Below are positions 52,295 to 60,797 of a stretch of 64,000 nucleotides of DNA, in pieces. Position numbers and translations under genes: made by a program. This DNA is from Chryseobacterium aquifrigidense (GTDB lineage Bacteria > Bacteroidota > Bacteroidia > Flavobacteriales > Weeksellaceae): NCBI RefSeq assembly GCF_006716485.1, contig NZ_VFPD01000004.1:124001-188000 (forward strand), written 5' to 3'. Below the pieces are notes generated by a model. It saw nothing but the letters and a program-made list of their open reading frames with translations. It ran no database searches and had not been told where the DNA came from. Each line of letters opens with the position of its first letter. Positions within the stretch are counted from its first letter, which is position 1.

Positions 52295-53380
52295 TTAATA
52301 ATTCTCTTCTTCCCCTTTCATTTTCTCTGCATTTTCTGCCATGATTACTGCATCAATCATTTCAGAAATATCACCATTCATATAAGCATCAAGGTTGTAC
52401 ATAGACTTATTGATTCTGTGGTCTGTAACTCTACCTTGCGGGTAATTGTAGGTTTTAATTTTTGCAGAACGGTCTCCTGTAGATACCATAGATTTACGTT
52501 GTGCGGCAATATCTCCCTGTACTTTCTGTAATTCGATATCGTATAATTTTGTTCTCAGCATTTCCATTGCCAACTCACGGTTAGCAAGCTGAGAACGAGC
52601 CTGTTGACAAACTACAACAAGTCCTGAAGGTTTGTGGGTAAGCTGAACTTTAGTTTCAACCTTGTTTACGTTCTGACCACCGGCACCTCCTGAACGGGAA
52701 GTCTGCATTTCAATATCTGCAGGATTCAGTTCAAAATCTACTTCTTCTGCTTCCGGAAGAACAGCAATGGTAATGGCAGAAGTGTGTACTCTTCCCTGAG
52801 ATTCTGTTTCAGGTACTCGCTGTACACGGTGAACTCCGGATTCAAACTTCATGATTCCGTAAACACCTTCTCCTTCCACTTTCATGATCAATTCCTTGTA
52901 TCCTTTTGCAGCTTCGTTAGAATCCGTTACTTCATGTCTCCATCCTTTTGTTTTAAAATACATGGTATACATTCTGTACACATCTTCCACAAAGATAGCT
53001 GCCTCATCACCTCCTGTACCGGCACGTAGTTCTACGATAACGTTTTTGTCATCGGCAGGATCTTTAGGGATCAGTAATACTTTCAGTTCTTCTTCCAATC
53101 CCGGAAGTTTAGCCTGAGCTTCCAGCTTTTCTTCTTTAGCCAGATCTACCAGATCTCTGTCTGAACCGTCTGCAATGATCTCTTCAGATTCTGCAATACT
53201 GTCCAGAGCACCTTTGTACTGATCGTAAACTCTTACAATTTTTCCCAAATCACTATATTCTTTGTTCAAAGAAGAATATCTTTTTTGGTCTGAAATGACA
53301 TCAGGCTGTATAATAAGGTCTGCAACCTCATTATATCTTTGTTTAATAGCTTCTAATTTTGGAATTAATGATTTAGACAT
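52295..53380 (-). CDS. prfA: Peptide chain release factor 1
   Basis: A 361-residue release factor that ends translation at UAA and UAG. It has the GGQ motif in [17 protein letters not shown] near residue 234. The codon-recognition tripeptide is PET in [18 protein letters not shown], the RF1-type PxT. The N-terminal coiled-coil domain and C-terminal helices complete the normal length. Comparison with PrfH at 42176-42874 shows that PrfH keeps the GGQ domain but lacks this PxT region. Confidence 0.96.
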   Translation of the reverse strand: MSKSLIPKLEAIKQRYNEVADLIIQPDVISDQKRYSSLNKEYSDLGKIVRVYDQYKGALDSIAESEEIIADGSDRDLVDLAKEEKLEAQAKLPGLEEELKVLLIPKDPADDKNVIVELRAGTGGDEAAIFVEDVYRMYTMYFKTKGWRHEVTDSNEAAKGYKELIMKVEGEGVYGIMKFESGVHRVQRVPETESQGRVHTSAITIAVLPEAEEVDFELNPADIEMQTSRSGGAGGQNVNKVETKVQLTHKPSGLVVVCQQARSQLANRELAMEMLRTKLYDIELQKVQGDIAAQRKSMVSTGDRSAKIKTYNYPQGRVTDHRINKSMYNLDAYMNGDISEMIDAVIMAENAEKMKGEEENY

Positions 53381-53533
53381 TGTAGAAATTTTGTGGGTGC
53401 AAAGATAAGGATTATTAATTCAAAATTAAAATTCCGAATCATCATAAATTTTTGAGCATTAGGGATAAAGGATGTAAAACCACAAAAAGACAGATTTGCC
53501 AATCTGTTAATTCATCTTTCTGCATCATCAAAA

Positions 53534-54838
53534 CTAAGTCTGAGATCCTTTAGAAAGTCTTCTGTCCAGCAGATATAAAATAATTCCTACCGCAATAATT
53601 CCCAATCCTATCAGGCTTTCTTTAGGATTATGAATGAATGTAAAATAGAGAATATAGATACTGAACAATAAAAAAACTGCCGGGAAAATGTGAAACGCAT
53701 TCGACTTAAAGATTTTTCTGTCTTTTTTCTTCAGGAAGAAAACGGTAGAAATTGCCAGACTCGCAAAAAGCTGTAAAATAAAAGCGGTATAGACAAAAAT
53801 TTCTTTAAAACTTCCCGTTAGAATGATAACCGTTGCAATGACTGCATGGGCAAAAATGGCTCTTACAGGAATTCCTTTTCTATTTCCTGCTGATAATGGT
53901 TTCCAGATGTAGGTGTGCTTTGCAAAAGCCTGCGTCAATCTTGAACCGACCCATAAATACCCGCTAATTGTAGCAACCAGCTGCAGGGCAATAAAAATAT
54001 TGACTATCTTTCCGAAAGCGGGCCCCAACATATTGACAGCCGCTTCTCCCATTACATCTTCTTTCCCCGCCAACTGATTGACAGGAGCATGTTTCAGCAT
54101 AATATAATTCACCAGAATATAGCTTACCGTCACAAAAACAGTTCCGATGATGAGTGATTTGGGAAGGTTTTTCTGAACATCTTTTATTTCTCCTGCAATA
54201 TAGGAAGCTGAATTCCAGCCTGTATAGGAATAGGTGACAAATACCAGAGATGTAGCAAATGCAGGAAGCATGATTTCCTTCTGCCAGCTGTCACTGAAAT
54301 TGAGACTATTACCCAACTGTGGTGAATCTGAAATTCCTACTCCCAGAATAACCAGCACAATAATAAAAGCTATCTTAATGAAGGTGAAAAAGTTATGAAA
54401 CCTGCTGGATGTTTTCAGACTGAATGATAATGCTATGGCCACGAGAAAAATAGCGGCGATCGCAAAACCGTTTCCAAAAGAATAGTCAAATACGGAAAGG
54501 TATTTTGACATCGCCAACGCTGCCAGTGCAACAGGAGAGGAAAATCCTATGATGAGTGAAATCCAGCTTATCAGATATCCGAATACAGGATGATAGGTTT
54601 CTTTGAGATAAATAAAATCGCCTCCATTTCCTTTAAAATGTGAACCCAGTTCTGCGTAGCAAAAAGCCCCGAACAAAGCAAGAATTCCCCCGATGGCCCA
54701 TAACAGGAAAATACTGTAGGTATTGGTAATATCAGATAACTGAAATCCAAGCGTCGTAAAAATCCCGGTTCCTATCATATTGGAAACGACAATGGCAGCG
54801 GCTGTTTTCCAGCCAATCTGATGTGAGGTAGTACTCAT
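53534..54838 (-). CDS. APC family amino-acid permease
   Basis: A 434-residue inner-membrane transporter with 12 helices. Helix 1 carries AAIVVSNMIGTGIFTTLG, the unwound GxGIF-type substrate site of the APC superfamily. FVTYSYTGWNSASYIAGEIKD (quoted as TYSYTGWNSASYIAGEI) marks helix 6. It starts 7 bp after the TonB-dependent receptor gene, so both belong to the transcript behind the SAM riboswitch. Uptake of methionine or a related amino acid is inferred from that control; the sequence itself does not fix the substrate. Confidence 0.9.
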   Translation of the reverse strand: MSTTSHQIGWKTAAAIVVSNMIGTGIFTTLGFQLSDITNTYSIFLLWAIGGILALFGAFCYAELGSHFKGNGGDFIYLKETYHPVFGYLISWISLIIGFSSPVALAALAMSKYLSVFDYSFGNGFAIAAIFLVAIALSFSLKTSSRFHNFFTFIKIAFIIVLVILGVGISDSPQLGNSLNFSDSWQKEIMLPAFATSLVFVTYSYTGWNSASYIAGEIKDVQKNLPKSLIIGTVFVTVSYILVNYIMLKHAPVNQLAGKEDVMGEAAVNMLGPAFGKIVNIFIALQLVATISGYLWVGSRLTQAFAKHTYIWKPLSAGNRKGIPVRAIFAHAVIATVIILTGSFKEIFVYTAFILQLFASLAISTVFFLKKKDRKIFKSNAFHIFPAVFLLFSIYILYFTFIHNPKESLIGLGIIAVGIILYLLDRRLSKGSQT

Positions 54839-54845
54839 TTAATGA

Positions 54846-57299
54846 TTAAAAATTAAAATTAAGCCTTCCGAAGAAATAATTCCCCAGTGTTCCCATCTGA
54901 ACCGGCGCGTATTTGAATACTCCATAGTATGAATTTTTATAAATCTGGCGATCCGGGAAGACATCAAATACATTATTGGCCCCTACTGTAAAATTGATAT
55001 TTTTGGTGATATCATAGCCAACGCTTACATCAGTCACAACCTTTGGCGAGAATTCCTGCACGTCTCCAAATGGATAACCATCTCTTATTACCTTACCAAA
55101 ATAGGTATTTCTTACGAGAAAACTGAATTTCCCGATTCCATAATTCAATCCTAATGATGCTTTTGTTTTTGGAGACAGTGTTTCAATGATATTGATCTGA
55201 TCAGGACCAAAAAACTGATCCTGAGGCGTTCCTAAGTTTTCCGGAAAATGGAAGTCTGTAATTTTTGTTTCCGTATAGTTTCCGGCAAGATTGATATTTA
55301 ATTTTCCATTACCTAGAATCCAGTCATAGGTTACTACAACATCAACTCCTTTGGTTTCTGTATCAATAGCGTTGGCAAAGAATCTTCCGCTTTCTACCTC
55401 CTTTCCCTGTCCTACTATCGCTGGATCTGACAATCTTGGATCTGTTATATTTCCAGTAATAACGATTCTATCTTTTACTTTAATAATATATCCATCTACG
55501 GTTATCAACAGTCCTTTTACAGGTGTTAAAGTAAATCCGGCACTTCCGTTTACAGAGGTTTCCTGTTTAAGTTTATCAAATCCAAGGATTTCAGCGGCTT
55601 TGCTATCATTGCTAAAGATTCCTTTTGTGACAATCTTCTCGCCTGAAGTAGAAATATCAGCATAAGAATTATTGAAATATTGCTGTTGAAGGGAGGGCGC
55701 TCTGAACCCTGTTCCAACGGCGGCTCTTATTGCATAATTTTTTACGAATTCATATCGGACGGCAAGTTTTCCATTCAAAGTATTTCCGAAATCTGAATAA
55801 TTTTCAAATCTGGCAGCCGCATCTATATTGAGTTTTTTATCTAAATCATACGAAACATCCGCATACACGGCTGTTGAATGCCTGTCTTTTTTCAAGGCAT
55901 TGTTTGGAGAAAATCCGATAAAGGATTGAGAACCACCTGCTCCAAGCACTGTTGATCCTTCAGTGGCAACATTTCCATTGATGTCGTATTGGGTATAAGA
56001 AGCTTCATCACCTGCTTTGATCTGGTATTGTTCAAATCTGAATTCTCCTCCGAAAGCGATATTGAACTGTTTTATATTTTTTGAAACATCAAGATTAACA
56101 GTATTCTGAAGAAAACTATGGGCTCCTGCATAAAACCGGGTTGGAGATTTTGCTCCCAGAGAAGCATTATTGGTGTTGCTTACATTATAATTGAAGGTAT
56201 TGCTCCCGAATGTATTACTAAGGTCAAATAGCCAGTCGTTAACATTATATTTTGCTCCCACAGCATAAGAAATATCATATACCTGAGATCCAAGAATTGC
56301 CTGAAATCCGTTGGGGTAAATTGATGAAACCACATTGGACTTTTCGCTCGGCAGCCTTCTGAATCCAAATCCTTCTCCTTCTTTAATGCTGAACCCTCCG
56401 AAAGAATATACTTTAAAATTATCATTAAAAGGGTATTCTGAGTTGAAAAACAACTGTCCCTGCCTGATCTGGGCATCTCCGATCTGAAAATTAAAATCAT
56501 CACGGGTTAATCCTCTTTTTGCAATTTCTGCATCATCCGCAGCTCTGGCAGCTTTTACAGCTTCAGCATCCCCGGCAAATTCATACGCAAAATTATCTCC
56601 GAAAATATCCAGATCGTGATTTTGAGTTCTTGTAGTTTTACCCCTGTGGCTCAGTTGCAGAGAAAGATTGATATAACTGTCTTTTTTTCCTAACGAAGTT
56701 CCGTAATTGACTCCCGCCTGGTAAGTATCCCCATCATTTCGTCCGGTCAATCCATAAGTAAGACTTGCCGAGGCTCCAGCATTTTTCTTGAGAATAATAT
56801 TGATGACTCCTGCAATAGCATCAGAACCATATTGTGCAGCGGCTCCATCTCTCAATACTTCAATTCTATCAATAGCAATAATCGGGATGGTACTCAAATC
56901 TGTTCCTACAGAGCCATTTCCTACGGTATTCTGATAATTTACCAAAGAAGTAGAATGTCTTCTCTTTCCGTTAAGCAACACTAAAACCTGGTCAGGACCC
57001 ATGCCTCTTAAAGTAACAGGGTCAATATGTTCGGTACCATCAGAAGCAGACTGCCTCACTGCATTAAAGGATGGGATCACATAATTCAGAAGATCCTGAG
57101 CGGTCATTTGCGGAGAACTTCTTTGGATTTTGTCAATATTGATAACATCTACAGGAACCGGCGTCTCCAGTTTTGTTCTTTTGACATTACGGTTTCCAAC
57201 GATGATAATATCTTCGATCTGTTTTCCTTTTTCCTCACTTTCCTGAGCAGCTACCAGAATTACCCCAAGCAATAATACAGCTGTGCTTAATTTTTTCAT
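54846..57299 (-). CDS. TonB-dependent receptor under SAM-riboswitch control
   Basis: An 817-residue outer-membrane receptor. It has a signal peptide (about 1-18, ending LVAAQ), a plug domain (about 45-165) with TAQDLLNYVIPSF, TLRGMGPDQVLVLLNGKRRH and RIEVLRDGAAAQYGSDAIAG, and then a 22-strand barrel ending in FGRLNFNF. TonB/ExbB energy drives import of a scarce ligand. The ATG at 57299 starts the signal peptide; a longer reading frame would run into the riboswitch. Ligand unknown; regulation suggests methionine, a methionine precursor or another sulfur compound. Confidence 0.9.
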   Translation of the reverse strand: MKKLSTAVLLLGVILVAAQESEEKGKQIEDIIIVGNRNVKRTKLETPVPVDVINIDKIQRSSPQMTAQDLLNYVIPSFNAVRQSASDGTEHIDPVTLRGMGPDQVLVLLNGKRRHSTSLVNYQNTVGNGSVGTDLSTIPIIAIDRIEVLRDGAAAQYGSDAIAGVINIILKKNAGASASLTYGLTGRNDGDTYQAGVNYGTSLGKKDSYINLSLQLSHRGKTTRTQNHDLDIFGDNFAYEFAGDAEAVKAARAADDAEIAKRGLTRDDFNFQIGDAQIRQGQLFFNSEYPFNDNFKVYSFGGFSIKEGEGFGFRRLPSEKSNVVSSIYPNGFQAILGSQVYDISYAVGAKYNVNDWLFDLSNTFGSNTFNYNVSNTNNASLGAKSPTRFYAGAHSFLQNTVNLDVSKNIKQFNIAFGGEFRFEQYQIKAGDEASYTQYDINGNVATEGSTVLGAGGSQSFIGFSPNNALKKDRHSTAVYADVSYDLDKKLNIDAAARFENYSDFGNTLNGKLAVRYEFVKNYAIRAAVGTGFRAPSLQQQYFNNSYADISTSGEKIVTKGIFSNDSKAAEILGFDKLKQETSVNGSAGFTLTPVKGLLITVDGYIIKVKDRIVITGNITDPRLSDPAIVGQGKEVESGRFFANAIDTETKGVDVVVTYDWILGNGKLNINLAGNYTETKITDFHFPENLGTPQDQFFGPDQINIIETLSPKTKASLGLNYGIGKFSFLVRNTYFGKVIRDGYPFGDVQEFSPKVVTDVSVGYDITKNINFTVGANNVFDVFPDRQIYKNSYYGVFKYAPVQMGTLGNYFFGRLNFNF

Positions 57300-57394
57300 T
57301 TTGTTCTTGCCAATTAATAATAACAGTCTGACGGCTAGTTCCGCAGATATACAAGACTTCAAGAAATGGAATTCATATAGAATATTGACTTCAA

Positions 57395-57495
57395 TTATCT
57401 CCCCCAATGGGTTGGAATTAGCACCTTTACACATCTGGAACCGTGCAGGTTGCTAAGGTTTCTCCGGGCCAAATCCCTCCACCTTTCTTGATAAA
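57395..57495 (-). ncRNA. SAM-I (S-box) riboswitch
   Basis: On the minus strand the conserved S-box core is intact: P1 TTTATC/GATAA (57490-57495 with 57395-57399), AAGAAAGGTGGAGGGA, TGGCCC (57466-57471), GAAACC, AGCAACC (57448-57454), and AAGGTGCTAATTCC (57414-57427). These bind S-adenosylmethionine and usually switch expression off when SAM is high. It lies 96 nt before the receptor ATG. No obvious terminator with a U-tract is seen between it and the gene, so control may be at translation or through a less clear hairpin. Confidence 0.93.
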
Positions 57496-57502
57496 TCTAC
57501 TG

Positions 57503-57533
57503 CAAAAGTAGACTATTTTTTTGAACTTACAAA
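57503..57533 (-). promoter_or_regulatory. Promoter of the riboswitch transcript
   Basis: On the minus strand TTTG (57530-57533), a 19-bp spacer and TACTTTTG (57503-57510) match the Bacteroidota consensus. Predicted start about 57497, just at the aptamer's 5' end. The -33 element overlaps the T-tract of the neighbouring terminator. Confidence 0.8.
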
Positions 57534-57568
57534 AAAGGCAAATCTGCTGATCCGCAAATTTGCCTTTT
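57533..57568. terminator. Terminator downstream of the GH13 gene
   Basis: AAAAGGCAAAT (57533-57543) pairs with ATTTGCCTTTT (57558-57568). On the minus strand it runs into TTTTTT. It is about 200 bp past the amylase stop and borders the riboswitch promoter. Confidence 0.8.
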
Positions 57569-57604
57569 ATTCTTTCTATAGAACTTGTTTACACTTTTAT
57601 TTTT

Positions 57605-57720
57605 GAACCATTAAGATTTAATAAGAGTTTAAGAGTATTAAGATAAGCTTCGCTTTAAGCTTAAAAATCAGAATGATTCATCTTAACTACACTTTATTTC
57701 TTAAATCCTTCTTAATGGTT
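57605..57720. repeat. 116-bp imperfect inverted repeat, dispersed-repeat candidate
   Basis: AACCATTAAG (57605-57614) is the exact complement of CTTAATGGTT (57711-57720). Between them are several TTAAGA/TCTTAA motifs and an AAGCTT-cgcttt-AAGCTT centre. No ORF is seen. The structure is that of a small non-coding palindromic element or MITE remnant. Confidence 0.6.
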
Positions 57721-57767
57721 TTAATATATTCAACATTTTTATAAGCTAAACAACTCCATAATTTTTT

Positions 57768-60605
57768 TTATTTGATCACAATCTTTTGAATGGCTGTTCC
57801 TGTATCCGATTTCAGCTGAACCAGATAAGTTCCTGCAGGATAACTGATTTTAGCTTCATAGATACCGTTTTCTTTATCCAATTTGAAAGTATCCAGTTTT
57901 TTACCCGTCATATCAAAAATCAGAATCTCTCCGTTTTTTGCCTTATTGAAAATGAGTTGAGCAATTCCGTTCCGAACCGGATTATCTGCAATCTGAAGGG
58001 ATAATTTGTGGACTGCATTGATATCTACAGTGGACAAAGCGCCAGCATAATTGCCAAAGATTCTGAATTCTCCCGGCTGTAAAGTGATCGGGGATGTTGT
58101 GGAAGCTATATTCGAAATACTGTTGTCCATCAGATTCTGCCATTGACCCGTGTAAGGAAAATAAGGAACTACATTCTGTGCGGAAGTCGTGTAATTGGCC
58201 AATACGACAACATTCTTTATTCCTGTTGTAATAGCAGCATCATACACATAAATTCTTGTGATCAGGCCATTGGGATCATTCGTAAGATTGTTGGATTCTA
58301 TACTGTAGGTTTTAGATTTAAAAACCTGATGACTGTTTCTGATATTGATGATTTTAGCCCAAGTATCATAAATAGCCTTTCTGTTCGCATTGGTATCATA
58401 TCCTAAAGTGAATGCAACAGGTTTTTCATCAGTTCTGCATCCGCTGTCGATGGTACCGTTTGCACATCTGTTGATACTGAACTCATAACCAAGTTCGCCA
58501 AACTGCCAGATCATTTTCGGGCCGGGAATGGTAAAGAAAGTCGCTCCGAAAGTCTTCATTCTTTCAAGAGCAGTATTCAGATTTTTAACATCGTAACTTC
58601 CATTAACAGCTCCATAGGCAAGGTTTTTAAACATAAGCCTTTCTTCATCATGACTTTCTCCATACCCTACAGCACTCATGTTGGTAAAACCGTGAAGACT
58701 GTGGTTCATTCGGTCGTAATTGCTGTTTTCCTGATATCCCATCGTATTCTGATTGTAAGGATCTGTCTGTTTATTCCAAAGCATTACGCCTTTTCCTTCT
58801 GCTATTCTATAGTTAGCCCATTGCTGTTCTTCTGTATCAGTTCCCAGGTGTTCAAAGATCATATATGAATTGGGATCAATGGCCCATTGCCTGTCTGCAT
58901 AATGTTTCATGATATCCACTCTATCCTGCTGATAGGCATTGGTACAGGCTTCATCATTTTCAGAGCAGCTTTGTGTAAATCCTTTCGTTAAATCCCAGCG
59001 GAATCCGTCAATGTGATACTCTGTCAGCCATTGTTCAAGACATCTTTCAACGTAATATTGCGTTGAAAGACTTGTATGGTTAAAATCATTAAATACATTG
59101 TATGAATGCTTCGGAACCTGATTGAAATAAGGATTGTTGGCGGCAACATCACCATATCCGTCACCATCCGGATCTACATTCCAAAGTCTTACTAAAGGAG
59201 AGCGCCCTGTGGCGTGGTTAAACGCCACATCCAGAATGACTGCAATTCCGTTCTGGTGACAGAGATCTACAAATTCTTTAAATTTTTCGGGTGTTCCGTA
59301 CGCTTTGTCCAGTGCATAATGGAAAGAGGTGTTGTAACCCCAGGAAAGATTTCCCTCAAATTCCATGATGGGAAGTAATTCTATTGCATTGATCTTTAGG
59401 TTTTTTAAATAAGAAATTTTATTAATCAATGATTGCCAGTTCTTTTCCTGTGTGAAATCCCTCAATAATAATTCATAGACCACCAGATCTTGTTTTGCGG
59501 GTCTCTGAAAATTGGTAACCTGCCAGTTATAAGCTGTTTGACCAGTTTTAAATGTTGAAACTTCAAACCCTTGACCGGTTGGAAATGCTGGTAAATTCGG
59601 ATAAGTTGAAGCTGAAATCCACGGATCGTCATAAGAAGATAAAATTTGTGGAGAATATGGGTCAGCTACTTTTCTCAAATCATTGGTTCTGTATTGGAAA
59701 GTATATAGTTGCTGAGGAGTCAGGCCAATTAACTCAATCCAATAAAGATCCGGATTTGTGGTATCTCTTTTCATTAAATACGTGTCATTCACCATCCAGT
59801 TATTAAAACTTCCAATGACATGTACAAAACTTTTGCCCGGTGCATATAACGCAAGCCCTACCTTTGTCTGATCTGTCGGATGATAATTAATTCCCTGTTT
59901 AATCCAGTTTGGAATGGCTTCTGAAACAACATTTCTTGGAACCTGTACAATGAATGCTGCCGTTTTGGAATTGGTTCCCTGTGTTGCCACAAGTTCCATA
60001 CTCGCATCCTGAGTGACTGTATAGCTGTAAGAATAGGTCTGTGAAGGAGTTGTCGTTGAGTTAACAACAGTTCCGTTTGCTTTTAGCTGAAATGTTGCAT
60101 TGGTACTTGTTGTAGCTGTAATATTGATAGCGCTTCCTGCCGGAACAGAAGTCAGGCTATTGGCCAGCGGATTGGTAAGATTTAAGCTTAAAGTACCCAC
60201 ATTCACAAAAATGTCCGGAGAGGTCTGATGGGATCCTGTTTTATCTTTCAATAAAAACCCAAACCTTCCGATTCCTGTTCTTCCATAAAAAGAAGTAGGT
60301 GTAAAAGTGAGTGAATAACTGTCTGTTGCGGCATTATAATTCAGCTTATTCAGATCATTAGAATTGTTCCAGCTGCCATTGGTAGGGCAATCCTGACTGT
60401 TCTGATAATTAGTATCAAAAGACCAAGTCCAGATATAAATGGCATTATTGGAAACTCCCCAGGAAGATTCATCAATCTGATCTCCAGGAACCGTAAGCGT
60501 AATAACATCAGATTCATTAAATGGATTGGGAGAAATCGTATAATTGATCTGCCCAAAAACATACATTGTCATCAACAGAAAAACAACGGAATAAAATTTT
60601 CTCAT
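57768..60605 (-). CDS. GH13 alpha-amylase family protein, T9SS substrate
   Basis: A 945-residue secreted glycoside hydrolase. The order is: signal peptide (about 1-18), N-terminal beta domains (about 20-225), a CBM48-like segment with YAPGKSFVHVIGSFNNW (about 255), a GH13 barrel, and a C-terminal T9SS sorting domain (from about 875, ending AGTYLVQLKSDTGTAIQKIVI, quoted as AGTYLVQLKS). Catalytic regions are DVAFNHATG (about 458), GFRWDLTKGF with the nucleophile Asp (about 537), MIFEHLG with the acid Glu (about 584) and ESHDEERL (about 652). It would digest starch or glycogen outside the cell. A terminator follows. Confidence 0.92.
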   Translation of the reverse strand: MRKFYSVVFLLMTMYVFGQINYTISPNPFNESDVITLTVPGDQIDESSWGVSNNAIYIWTWSFDTNYQNSQDCPTNGSWNNSNDLNKLNYNAATDSYSLTFTPTSFYGRTGIGRFGFLLKDKTGSHQTSPDIFVNVGTLSLNLTNPLANSLTSVPAGSAINITATTSTNATFQLKANGTVVNSTTTPSQTYSYSYTVTQDASMELVATQGTNSKTAAFIVQVPRNVVSEAIPNWIKQGINYHPTDQTKVGLALYAPGKSFVHVIGSFNNWMVNDTYLMKRDTTNPDLYWIELIGLTPQQLYTFQYRTNDLRKVADPYSPQILSSYDDPWISASTYPNLPAFPTGQGFEVSTFKTGQTAYNWQVTNFQRPAKQDLVVYELLLRDFTQEKNWQSLINKISYLKNLKINAIELLPIMEFEGNLSWGYNTSFHYALDKAYGTPEKFKEFVDLCHQNGIAVILDVAFNHATGRSPLVRLWNVDPDGDGYGDVAANNPYFNQVPKHSYNVFNDFNHTSLSTQYYVERCLEQWLTEYHIDGFRWDLTKGFTQSCSENDEACTNAYQQDRVDIMKHYADRQWAIDPNSYMIFEHLGTDTEEQQWANYRIAEGKGVMLWNKQTDPYNQNTMGYQENSNYDRMNHSLHGFTNMSAVGYGESHDEERLMFKNLAYGAVNGSYDVKNLNTALERMKTFGATFFTIPGPKMIWQFGELGYEFSINRCANGTIDSGCRTDEKPVAFTLGYDTNANRKAIYDTWAKIINIRNSHQVFKSKTYSIESNNLTNDPNGLITRIYVYDAAITTGIKNVVVLANYTTSAQNVVPYFPYTGQWQNLMDNSISNIASTTSPITLQPGEFRIFGNYAGALSTVDINAVHKLSLQIADNPVRNGIAQLIFNKAKNGEILIFDMTGKKLDTFKLDKENGIYEAKISYPAGTYLVQLKSDTGTAIQKIVIK

Positions 60606-60711
60606 GTCTTATTTTTTATCGAATATAATATTATTTTTTCTTCATATCCGCTAATTTGAATCAGTTTTCATTAAAGATTTCCATTTTCCGGGAAAAATAA
60701 GATAAAAAAGA

Positions 60712-60730
60712 CTCATGAAAATTTCATGAG
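60712..60730 (-). terminator. Terminator of the FISUMP-domain gene
   Basis: CTCATGAAA (60712-60720) pairs with TTTCATGAG (60722-60730); on the minus strand CTTTTTT follows. It is about 67 bp past the stop. Confidence 0.85.
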
Positions 60731-60797
60731 CCTTCCAATAAAAGTAATTGTAATGAACTAATTCTTTTTGGCAAAAGTCTTTGGTGTTGAATTTCGC

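Noticed and set aside
57300-57434. Longer TonB-receptor reading frame upstream of 57299
   Set aside because: It runs into the SAM riboswitch aptamer; the signal peptide starts at 57299.
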